The position numbers and the translations under genes were made by a program. From Locusta migratoria (Eukaryota; Arthropoda; Insecta; Orthoptera; Acrididae), in assembly GCA_026315105.1 (NCBI GenBank), contig CM048751.1:340612649-340676648 (forward strand): a DNA stretch of 64,000 nt. The letters are read 5' to 3'. Of this stretch, positions 13,501 to 25,500 are shown in pieces. Every line of letters begins with the position of its first letter. Within the stretch, counting starts at the first letter, position 1. The notes under the pieces are model-generated. The model was not told the DNA's origin. It ran no database searches and saw only the letters and a list, made by a program, of their open reading frames with translations.

Positions 13501-16500
13501 GTCGAGGTGACCCCACCTGCTTGTTCCTTTTCTTCTCTCATTTTTTATCATGGCGCACCTTCAATGGAATATTCATTCCAATCGGGAGGAATTAAAACTA
13601 CTCCTTTGATTGCACTGCCCGCTTCTAGTCTGCCTCCAAGAAACTAAGCTACGTCCGAGTGATCGTACAGACTTTCCACACTACACCTCTGTGCGGTTCG
13701 ACCTGCCACCCGTGGAAGGTATCTCAGCCCATGGAGGGGTTCTGATGCTCCTTCGAGATGACGTCTATTACCATCCCATTTCATTGCATACTCACCTACA
13801 GGCAGTTGCCGTCCGCATCACTCTATCCACATTTACCTTTTCCCTCTGTAACATCTATTCGCCATCATCATCTGCCCTTACTAGGGCAGATGTGCTCCAC
13901 CTTGTTGACCAGCTCCCTTCACCTTTCGTGTTGGTAGGTGACTTTAATTCCCACCACCCCCTATGGGGCTCTCCGGCACCTTGTCTGAGAGGCTCCCTTT
14001 TGGTGGACATTCTCCAACACCTCAGTATTGTCTGCCTCAACACCGGTGCACCGATCTTCCTTTCAGACATAACACACACTTATTCCCATATAGTCCTCGC
14101 AATATGCACTCCTCAACTTGCCGGTCGGTTTGAGTGGTATGCACTTTCTGACATGAACTCGAGTGACCATTTCCCTTGTATCATCCACTTCCTGCATCAT
14201 TCCCCATCTCCTCGTCCCACCAGTTGGAACATTTCTAAAGCCGACTGGGGGCTTTATTCTTCCATGGCTGTTTTTCACGATCAGAATTTTCCCAACTGTG
14301 ACAGTCAGGTCGACTACCTCACAGAGGTTATTCTAACCGCTGCCGAACATTCCATACCGCGTACATCCTCATCTCCATGTCATGTCCAGGTTCCTTGGTG
14401 GACTGCAGCCTGCCGCGACGCGCTTAGAGCCCGGTGCCGTGCTTTACGCACCTTCCGCCACCACCCAACTTTGGAGAATTGCATAAATTATAAACGTATG
14501 AGAGCGCAATGTCGTCGTATCATAAACGACAGCAAAAAAGCTTACTGGACAGCTTTTACTAGTTCTTTTAACCGTTTTACTCCCTCCACGGTTGTTTGGG
14601 GTGGCCTACGCCGTTTATCTGGCATCAAGGTCCACTCCCCGATCTCTGGCCTGACCGTTGAGAACGCAGTCCTTGTGGACCCCATTGATGTTTACAACGC
14701 ACTGGGCTGTTCCTTTGCGGAGGTTTCAAGCTCTGCCCATTACCACCCTGCCTTCCTCCCTCGCAAACAGGCAGAGGAGGCACGATCGCCTTCTTTCCAC
14801 TCCTTTAATCGTGAAAATTATAATGTCTCCTTCACAATGCAGGAGCTAGACCGTGCTCTCGCCCTGTCCCGATCTTCTGCTTCCGGCCCCGATTCCATCC
14901 ATATTGAGATGCTGAAGAACCTGTCTCCTGTGGGCAAGTGTTTTCTTCTTAGTACCTACAATCGCATATGGACTGAAGGTCAGGTTCCCGCAAGTTGGCG
15001 TGAAGCCAATGTTGTCCCCATTCCCAAACCAGGGAAGGACAAACATCTTCCTTCCAGCTATCGCCCTATTTCTCTGACGAGCTGCGTCTGTAAGGTGATG
15101 GAACGCATGGTTAACGCTCGGTTGGTCTGGCTCCTCGAATCTCGCCGCCTCCTAACAAATGTCCAATGCGGTTTTCGTCGACACCGCTCTGCTGCTGATC
15201 TCCTCGTTACGTTGTTGACCTTCATTATGAATAACTTTCTAAAGAAGCGTCAAACAGTAGCAGTGTTCTTCGACTTGGAGAAGGCATATGATACCTTTGG
15301 AGAGCGGGCATTCTCCGCACATTGCACACAAGGGGCCTTCGGGGCCGCCTCCTTCTTTTCATTCAAGCGTTTTTGGGGGATCGCAAGTTCCGGGTACGGG
15401 TGGGTCTTTTTTGTCAGATACCTTTCGCCAGGAGAATGGGGTACCACAGGGCTCCGTCTTGAGTGTGGCTCTCTTTGCCATTGCAATCAATCCGATCGTA
15501 GATTGCCTTTCAGCCGATGTTCCCGGATCCCTTTTTGTAGATGATTTCGCAATTTATTGCAGCGCCCAGTGGACGTATCTCTTGGAGCATTGTCTTCAAT
15601 GCTGTCTTGATAGTCTACATTCCTGGAGCATCGCGAACGGCTTCTGATTCTCCACTGAAAAAACGGTGTGTATAAACTTCTGGAGATACAAGGAATTTCT
15701 TCCACCTTCTCTACGTTTTGGCCCTGTTGCTCTCCCTTTCGTGGAGACTACGAAATTCTTGGGACTCATGTTGGATCGTAAACTTTGCTGGTCCACAGCC
15801 GTGTCCTACCTGGCTGCCCGTTGTGCCTGATCCCTTAATGTTCTTCGTGTCCTCAGTGGCACATCATGGGGAGCGGATTGCACCGTCCTGCTTCACCTTT
15901 ACCAGGCCACTGTTCAGTCGAAGCTCGACTACGGAAGCCTAGTATACTCTTCTGCACGGCCGTCGATTCTCTGCCGTCTCAACTCTATTCCCCATCGGGG
16001 ATACTTCTGGCGACCGGTGCATTTTATACCAGCCCTGTTGAAAGTCTGTATGCTGAGGCTGCTGTATTACCCTTGACCACTCGGCGTGACATACTCTTGT
16101 GTCGGTACGCATGCCGCCTGCAGTCGATGACCACCCATCCATCTTACCGATTATTTTTTGACGACTCACTCGATCGCCAATATCAGTTGTCTGCGATTGC
16201 CTTGCTTCCACCTGGAGTTCGGTTTCGCCGCCTGCTACAGCGGCTCGGTTTTACCCTTCCTTCCACCTTTCGGTTGAGCGAAAGCCCATTGCCACCATGG
16301 CATCAGGCCCAGGTTCACACTCACCTTGAACTTAGTTCGCTCCCCAAGGAGAGCACTCCGGATTTGGTATACTGCTCAAGGCTTGTCGAACTCCGTTCGT
16401 GGTTCGATAATGTCATATTTATTTACACTGATGCTTCCAAGAGCACTGACAGTGTCGGATCTGCCTTCGTCGTCGGGGACAACCGTTTCCAATACAAGCT

Positions 16501-19500
16501 CCCTGACCGGTGCTCGAATTTCACGGCTGAGCTTTTTGCCCTCCACCAGGCCGTTTTGTATACCAATTCCACCGGATTGGAATGGTCCTCTTAGGTAGTT
16601 TCCCGAAGTCGACAGCTGGTAACTGATTGATAATAGTCTGCACTGACTAGCTCACCTGCTAAGCTGTCGCCAGATGTTTGCTGACTGCAGAAGCTCCAGA
16701 GATATCAAAATTCCTAGTAGAAGACATTTTTTTGAAGCATGGTGCACCACATGTGATGATATATGATAGAGGAAAAGTATTTATGTCAAAACTTGTATCA
16801 GAGGTAATGTCACGTTGCGACATTGCCCACAGAATAACAACTGCCTACCATCCTCAGACTAATGGTCTTACAGATCGTTTTAACAAGACGTTAGCAGATA
16901 TGCTGTCAATGTACATCCATGTTGAGCAGAAGGATTGGGATACAACACTGCCAGGAGTGACATTTGCTTATAATACAGCAAGACAAAACACCACAGGCTT
17001 TACACCGATTTTCCTGCTCCATGGTCATGAGGCTGAGATGACAACGGATACACTGTTTCCGTTTCAACTGGACACTCAGGTTGACTGTGTGAAACAGCTC
17101 ATCGCCAGATTGAAGAAGCAAGACAGCTGGCTCACATACTGACACTGGACATTCAAAAGAAGGACCGCCAGTGGTATAACGACAAGCACCGACCTGTTGT
17201 GTACAGCCCAGGATATCTGGTATGGACTTTTACCCCTGTACGGAAAGGTGGGCTATCGGAAAAGTTACTGAAGCAATACTTTGGTCCGTATCATGTCATA
17301 CGCTGCCTGTCAAACGTCACATACAGAATATTATGAGCCATCCTCAAAATGACAAAAACGAAGAGACATTGTGCATATCCTCCGTATGAAGCCTTACAAC
17401 GACCCCAGACAATAAATAGACAGAAAGGGACTGTTGTTCAAGGTCTCTGCAGATCGTTATGGTAATGATGAAGCCACGACAGGTGGGGTCTAGTACTGCT
17501 CGTCGTCACCACAAATAAGGCGTGCGGGCACAAAGGAAGATTTCTCTGGAATTGTCATACAGAGGACCAATGACAAGATCCAGGACATTGCAGCTGGCTC
17601 CAAAGGGAACCTAACAGTGGTTCGCTGTTCTTTCAGGAAGGAGAGCAATGCTGCGAGTCTTCCAACAGCACACTTGGCACAGTTGTTAGCATCGCAGATC
17701 ACTGTGCTTGCGGTTCCCAGTTCAAATCGTGCCATGGGTAGAAAATAATTTATTTCTTTGTATTTACTATTTCTGGAATGTTCTACATGTTTATTAGGTT
17801 TGGTGTACTTGTAAGTTCCAGAAAATTCTTTCTGTGTGTAAATAGTGAAGCACTCCAAGCAGGAGTCAGTCTGTACTGAGTGTACGCTTGTGTTAGTAAT
17901 AAACGTGTTGTAAATGTAAAATGTTGTGCTCTATTTCCAACCAGCCTTCGAATCCGCACCAGCTGCAGTTTGCAGCATGGCAATATTCACTGCAACATGT
18001 TACATTGTAAGGTACTGTTTCTTTTCATTTATTGGCAAAACATGTAGATTTTTCTGTAGCAAACATTTACTGTATTTGCTGGCATATAAGACACACTTTT
18101 TTTCCTATGAAAAGTGGTCCAAAAATTGCATGCATCTTACACGCTGATTGCCAGTTAAAGTAGGTAACTAGAAGTTCGATTTCCTTCAAGAGATTAAAAA
18201 AAATGGTGAAAATGTGGGAAATGATGTTTTAAGCAGGAAAATGTGCTCTAAGGTTCTATTTTTATTTGATATATGTACATAATATGCACCAAAATACCTA
18301 TCAGGAGCTTTATTATGTATTTGATTGATAAACACTGCTCACATATTTGTCCATGTCTTGCCTGGCAATATTTGAGAATTTATTCGCATTCTCAAGTGCA
18401 AATATTTTTTGTGAAGTTAGCACAACTTCTGTATCTCATAGTTGTATTTTTGAGACCATAATTTGCTGTGTCCCATACAGTGCGCCCACCAATACACAGA
18501 CGCAGACCATCCATCATGCTCACAGTTTATGGAACTTCACAAAAATACATAAATATTTGCACTTCACAATAATTTCTCAAAATGTGTCATTTTATACATG
18601 AAAACCCCTACTCGTTGTGTGAAGTTCATGAACTGATACTCGGCACGGTGTCTGATCGGAACAATCGTTAGCAGAGCCACCTAGGTGTCAATGACGTAAG
18701 CCTTAACAACGCTCTTGTCAACCATTGTGCCATAGTCGGCACATACTGTAAACAGCAATAAGTGAAATATCTGTTTGAATAAGTGCAAACTGCAAGAAAG
18801 TTTATGAACACTACTTGTAATTGCTGTACATGAACAAATGTATTATAATTATATTGCCGCGAGAGACCACGAACACCAACTGCCGGCGTGGCGCAGGGGA
18901 TAGCGTCATGGACTGCGGAGCACAAGGTCGCCGGTTCAATCCCGCCCACCGGCAAAAATTTATTTCTTTGTAATTTACAATTCCAGAAGGTTCTACATCT
19001 TTCTTATGTTCACTTGTAAATTCTACTTGTTTCTTATGTTAACTGTTCTTCTAATTTCTGGTAAATTGTCTCTGTATAAATAGCAGAGCACTCTGCCTGA
19101 GAGGCAGTCAGTGCTGCGTGTATGTTGAGTTCGTAATAAACGTGCTTTCAGTATAAGTGCTGTGTTTAGTTGCCGTCAAAATCAAGCCTACTTCCATTGC
19201 AACGTGACATTGTTTGGTGGAGGCGCCGGGTACTCTGTGCAACAGCTGCATCACCGTGGCTCCGATTAGGCAACGTAAAAGCCATCGCTTACATGGACTG
19301 GAACCGGAATACATGGGATACACCGAGTACATCCTTCCAAAAGTCCATATTATCAGAACGATGGAGATGAAACCAGCAATAAGCCAGCTGCACATCAGAC
19401 ACCCGTCGGTGTTCTCTGGAGATGCTGGACAGGACCCCAACAAATGGCTAAAAGGGTTCGACCGAGTCGCCAAGTACAACAGGTGGGACCATACGATGTG

Positions 19501-22500
19501 CTTGGCAAACGTTTATTTCTACCTGGATGGAACAGCCCAGCAATGGTTCGAAAACAACAAAGACAAATTGAATGACTGAGAGACGTTCCAGGAGGAACTT
19601 AAGAAGACGTTTGGAGACCGCCAGCGACAAATCCGCTCGGCAGAAGAACAACTGAAGAACCGGGCCCAACGACATGTTGATCCGACTTAATCGTACATAC
19701 AGAGTGTTTTGGCCCTGTGTAACGTAGTCAATCCGAACATGACTGAAGCGGACAATATCACGCACCTGATGAAGGGAATTGCAGAAGATATGTACCAAGC
19801 TGTTCTGATAAAAGATGTCACTACGACAGAAGAGTTCATCAAGTGGTGCCATTGTATTGAAGAGATGCAACAAAGGAGGGTTGGACGCAAGAAGTATGAC
19901 AGTCTTCCAAATGTAGTCCCTATGGCCGTTGCGGAAGACCAGCAGGACTTCGCTTCTCTCATACGACAAATCGTGAGAGAAGAATTACAACAGTGCATGG
20001 CAGCCGGGACTATTAGCCCAAGCGAGCATCAGATTATGGCCATGGATGTAAGCCCTGTATGTCACGACGTAGCCGACGCCGCTGAGGACGAGGTATTTCA
20101 AACATTAGCTCCTGTCTGTCCCATCAGTTGCACCCAACGTGAATAATGGCGTCGCCCTGCTATGACTTACGCTGCAGCCGCCAAACGGCAGCCCATGAAC
20201 CGACAGACGCGACCACAGCCAACTCCCCCAGTAACTATGACGCCCCGCAGAAGAACAGACGTCTGGAGGACAGAAGACAACACACCACTGTGTTTCCACT
20301 GTGGACGCCCTGGACATGTCCTACGCTACTGCAGAGAGAGGAGGCGACTATTCAATGATTATTTTGCCGCAAGACGTCAGCCGTCGGAGCAGTTCTATCC
20401 AAGGCAGTCACCTGCTGATGAGTTCAGTCGACCTATGGGAAGAAGCCCATCGCCGTACCCTAGACGAGGTCGCTCCCCGACGCGCCGCAGCCGTTCACCA
20501 TCGCCATACAGAGGTACCAGCCGCTCCCCTAGCCGCCGCGCCCAGGAAAACTAAGCGAGGCGACCATCTACAGAGGTGAGGCCGCCGCAGATGAAAATCC
20601 TCCATGGGCGACAGTCGCCAAGATGTCGGGAAATCTCATCGACGTCATAATCCACGGCCAACCTGTCCGGGCACTTGTTGATTCAGGAGCCTCTTTTTCT
20701 GTATTATAGGATAATTACTGCTGCACACTAAAGAAGACAATGTTCTGTGATACGGGAGCAACTGTCCTGAAGGTCGCAAATGGAAAGTACGTCCATCCAG
20801 CAGGAACTTGTGTTGCAAGAATAACCATCAACAACAGGACGCAGCCGTTTGAATTTGTCGTATTAACAGAATGTAGTCACAATGTCATCCTCGGATGGTA
20901 CTTCCTTCAGGCATCCCAAGCTATCATTGACTGTGGAAGATCTGAGCTGCAAATTGAAGAAGTAGTTCCGCCAGATACACGTAATACAGAATTTTCTGGG
21001 AGGTTATTCGTCATTGACAATGTGACGATACCGCCGTTGACAATGAGAAGAGTTGCAGTCACAAACACAGATGACTGGTTAAACTGTGAAGTTCTTGTTG
21101 ATAGTAAAAAGTTTATCAGGCTCACAAAAGAAATTTACATACCAGCGGCTATCATAAGCATTACCGGTGGTCAAGGAGAGATTTGGATCACAAATTGTCA
21201 TGAGCAGTCACAACTTATCCCCAAGGGAATGTGTATCGGGACAGCTGAACCAATCCAGGACGGTGAGCTCAACGTCATCAATGAAGACCCATGCCCTGCT
21301 ATTAGTACAGACAACACGCTGGAGGAAACAAACGTGGAACTACTAATAGGGCCTGGACTGACTAAGGAACAACGCCAGCGGGTGTTAGGTATACTACGCC
21401 AATTTTCGGGTGCATTCACACCTCAGCAGGGGAAAAGTCAGACGAAACGGCCCACAATAAAGCACCGTATCAATACTGGGGACCATCCGCCAATTAGCCA
21501 GCGTTCGTATAGAGGGTCGCCAGCTGAAAGACGGATAATTCGGTAGGAAGTGGAGAAGATGTTGCGAGATGACGTTATTCAACCTTCGGAGAGTCCTTGG
21601 CCGTCTCCGGTGGTCCTCGTAAAGAAGAAGAATGGCACGTGGCGATTCTGTGTCGACTATCGGCGGCTGAACAGTATCACAAAGAAAGATGTCTACCCAT
21701 TGTCGCGTATTGCTGACACCTTAGACTGCTTGAAAGGAGCTACATACTTCTGAACTATGGACATGCAGACAGTTTACTGGCAAATCGAGGTTGACGAAGC
21801 TGACAGGGAGAAGATGGCTTTTATTACACCTGACGGTATCTATGAATTTAAAGTAATGCCATTTGGATTATGTAACGCTCCAGCCACATTCGAACTCATG
21901 ATGGACAACTTACTCAGACACCTTTAAGTGGACGACGTGTCTCTGCTATCTAGATGACATTGTCGTTTTCTCGAAAACATTTGAAGAACATCTGAGTTGC
22001 TTGTCAACTGTGTTGAAGTGTGTTCAGGCTGCAGGTCTCCACCTCAATCCAAAGAAGTGCCTCTTCGTCGCCAAAGAGATAAAAATCCTGGGGCATCTAG
22101 TCAACGGAGATGGTGTACGTCCTGATCCAGATAAAGTAAGGGCAGTTATAGAATTTCCAACTCCTCAGCACATTCGTGATGTGAGAAGTTTTCTCGGGCT
22201 GTGCTCATACTACCGACGTTTCATAAAAGGATTTTGTAACAAGGCATGTCCGTTACAAGAACTTCTGCAGGGAGACGCCAAATTTTACTGGGATGAGGCA
22301 AAAGAAAGAGCTTTCCGAGCACTTAAGGAGGCTCTAACTTCTGCACCAGTACTAGCCTTGTACGACGAGAATGCAGAAACGGAACTTCACACAGACGCCA
22401 GTGGCTAAGGGATTGGTGCAGTGCTTATACAAGTTCAGGAAGGTGCCGAAAAAGTGATAGCCTATGCGTCAAGAGTACTCTCAAAGTCCGAGATAAACTG

Positions 22501-25500
22501 AAAAAGAATGTCTCGCGGTTATCTGGGCTATCAACAAGTTCCAGCCGTATTTATTCAGCAAACCATTCACCGTCGTGACAGACCACCATTCTTTGTGTTG
22601 GCTGACTAGCTTGAAGGATCCATCAGGTCGACTAGCAAGATGGGCACTAAGACTCCAAGAGTACGATGTCACAGTGGTATTCAAGAACGGGTGCAAACAC
22701 AAGGATGCCGACTGCCTTTCGAGGAATCCATTAGTGGAACACAACAGCATTAATGACATTTCAGCTCTCATTGAATTAGATGACGTTACAGCTGAACAGA
22801 GGGAAGATCCAACACTATTAAAAATGATAGAGGCTTTGGAGAAAGGAGAACCGACCAATGGAGAGTTCCAACTTATAAACGGAACATTGTACAAGAGCAA
22901 CTACGATCCACTGGGCCCCAAATGGCTACTTGTTGTTCCAGCTCATCTCCAGCCAGCTATTCTCAAATATTTCCATGATGCTCCAATATCCGGTCATCTG
23001 GGATTCGTGAAGACCCCAGACAGAATCAGACGCAGGTATTACTGGAAAGGTCTCTACCGATCTGTCAAGCACTTTGTGAGTCACTGTAAAGAGTGCCAGC
23101 GACGGAAGCATGTGCCGCAATTACCTCCAGGACATCTCATACCGATTCCGCCGGCAGCAGCTCCATTCCACCGAGTTGGGATCGATCTTTTAGGGAGGTT
23201 CCCGAAGTCGACAACCGGTAACCGTTGGATAATAGTCTGCACTGACTACCTCACACGCTACGCTGTCACCAAAGCTGTGCCGACTGCAGAAGCTCCAGAG
23301 ATCGCAAAATTCCTTGTAGAAGACATTATTTTGAAGCATGGAGCACCATGTTTCATGATATCTGATAGTGGAAAAGTATTCCAGTCAAAACTAGTATCAG
23401 AGGTAATGTCACGGTGCAACATTGTCCACAGAATGTCAACTGCATACCATCCTCAGACAAATGGTCTTATGGAACGTTTTAACAAAACGTTAGCCGACAT
23501 ACTGTCGATGTATGTCGATGTTGAGCAGAAGGATTGGGATACAATTCTGCCAGTCGTGACATTTGCTTACAATACCGCAAGACAAGACACCACAGGCGTC
23601 ACTCCGTTTTTCCTGCTCCATGGCCGTGAAGCTGAGACAACAATGGATACACTGTTCCCATTCCAACCGGACGACACTCAGGATGACTATGTTAAACAGC
23701 TCATCACCAGGCTCGAAGAAGCAAGACAGCTGGCTCGCATACGGACACTGGACGCCCAGGAGAAGGACCGTCAGCGGTATAACGACAAGCACCGACCTGT
23801 TTTGTACAGCCCAGGAGATCTGGTATGGATTTTTACCCCTGTACGGAAGGTTGGACTGTCAGAAAAGTTATTGAAGTGATACTTTGGTCTGTATCGTGTC
23901 ATGCGCCGCCTGTCAGACGTCGCATACGAAGTTGAGGATTATGAGCCGTCGTCGAAACGTCAAAAACGAAGAGACATTGTTCACGTCCTGCGAATGAAGC
24001 CTTACTACGATCCTGAAGAGCAGGTAGATGAAAATGGCTTCTTGTTCAAGGACTTTAAGGACGGTAATGTTCCTGATGAAGCCACGACAGAAACGTCTGT
24101 TGTCGATAATCGCGGAGAAGGGAAGGATTCTCTTGAACTGTCATACAGAGGACCCATGACACAGTCAAGATCCAGGACATTGCAACTGGCTCCACAGGGA
24201 TCATAACAGCAGGTCGCTGTTTCTCCAGGAGAGGGAGCAATGCCGCGAGAGACCAAGAACACCAACTGCCGGCGTGGCGCAGGGGATAGCGTCACGGACT
24301 GCGGAGCACAAGGTCGCCGGTTCAATCTCGCCCACCGACAAAAATTTATTTCTTTGTAATTTACAATTCCAGAAGGTTCTACATCTTTCTTATGTTCACT
24401 TGTAAATTCTACTTGTTTCTTATGTTAACTGTTCTTCTAATTTCTGGTAAATTCTGTCTCTGTATAAATAGCAGAGCACTCTGCCTGAGAGGCAGTCAGT
24501 GCTGCGTGTATCTTGAGTTCGTAATAAATGTGCTTTCAGTATAAGTGCTGTGTTTAGTTGCCTTCGAAGTCAAGCCTACTTCCATTGCAACGTGACAATA
24601 TTGCAATAGATGTATTAGGTGTGATTTATTTTTCTCCTTTAAAAACAGTCTTAAAAGTGGGCTGCGTCTCTTACACTGGTGTGTCTAATATGCCGGCAAA
24701 TACGCAAAGCAGCAGAATGATTGATAGTTAATTACTGTGATTTTAGTAATAGCCAAGATATAGGTATCTTTGAATATGTGAATTGTTAAAGAAAATCATT
24801 TAACTTTCAGGGTCGAGTGAGGCAACACAGAGCTTAGAGACTGAACTTGTTTGGTGAGCAACAGCTTTTACAACAGGAAATAGCTGATTTCTAATCCCAT
24901 CATTGCCCTCTCTGAAGTGATGCTACGTGTCTCATGAGTTTTGATATAAAATTACATCCAGTACTTCCTTGCTATTTTTAAAGTGCCTTTAGCTAAGAAA
25001 TACCCTTCCATGCCTTCTAATTTCCTCGCACACAATACAGTTTTACCTTCCATATTTTCATTTGTTGTCATCTTCAGTCTGGAGACTGGTTTGATGCAGC
25101 TCTCCACTTTACCTTATCCTGAGGAAGCCTCTTCATCTTTTTATAAGAATGACACCCTAAATCCATTTGAGTCTGTCAACTGTATACATCTCTTGGTATC
25201 CCTCTGCAATTTTTACCCCATACACTTCCCTCCAATGCTAAATTCACGATTTCTTGATAGCTAAGAATGTGCCCTACCAATCGATCCTTCTTTTAGTCAA
25301 GGTATGCTAGAAATTCCTTTTCTCCCCAATTCTGTTAGGTACATCCTCATTAATTATGCGATCCACCCACCTAATTTTCAGCTTTCTTCTGTAACACCAA
25401 ATTTCAAAAGCCTCTATCCTCTTAACTGTCTCATTGTTTATCATCCATGTTTCACTGCCATACAAGGCAACACTCAATACAAATATGCCTTCAGAAAGGA

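Larger units (their letters stand above)
11508..16592 (+). mobile_element. I-like non-LTR retrotransposon B (gag, endonuclease, RT, RNase H), 3' truncated
   Basis: This copy is longer and younger than copy A. A pyrimidine-rich leader (about 11508-12160) precedes ORF1 and ORF2, described separately. The order gag with zinc knuckles, apurinic-type endonuclease, RT and RNase H places it in the I supergroup of non-LTR elements. The RNase H domain is cut at 16592, where gypsy integrase sequence starts, so the 3' end is lost. There is no poly-A or simple-repeat tail. Confidence 0.85.
18855..24597 (+). mobile_element. Ty3/gypsy retrotransposon A1, near full length with both LTRs
   Basis: LTRs of 355 and 357 bp (TG...CA) bracket gag, protease, RT, RNase H and integrase in gypsy order. 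A 4-bp target duplication ATAT lies at 18851-18854 and 24598-24601. By eye the LTRs differ at about 9 positions and one 2-base indel, so insertion is fairly recent. The internal frame nevertheless has many stops (for example at 19579, 20707, 21544, 21751 and 22408). A purine tract (AGGAGAGGGAGCAA) precedes the 3' LTR. Confidence 0.93.

Noticed and set aside
18882..18954. A host tRNA-Arg gene
   Set aside because: It lies inside an LTR and recurs in the other LTR, its anticodon stem does not pair, and no T-run terminator follows. I list it as a tRNA-like module.
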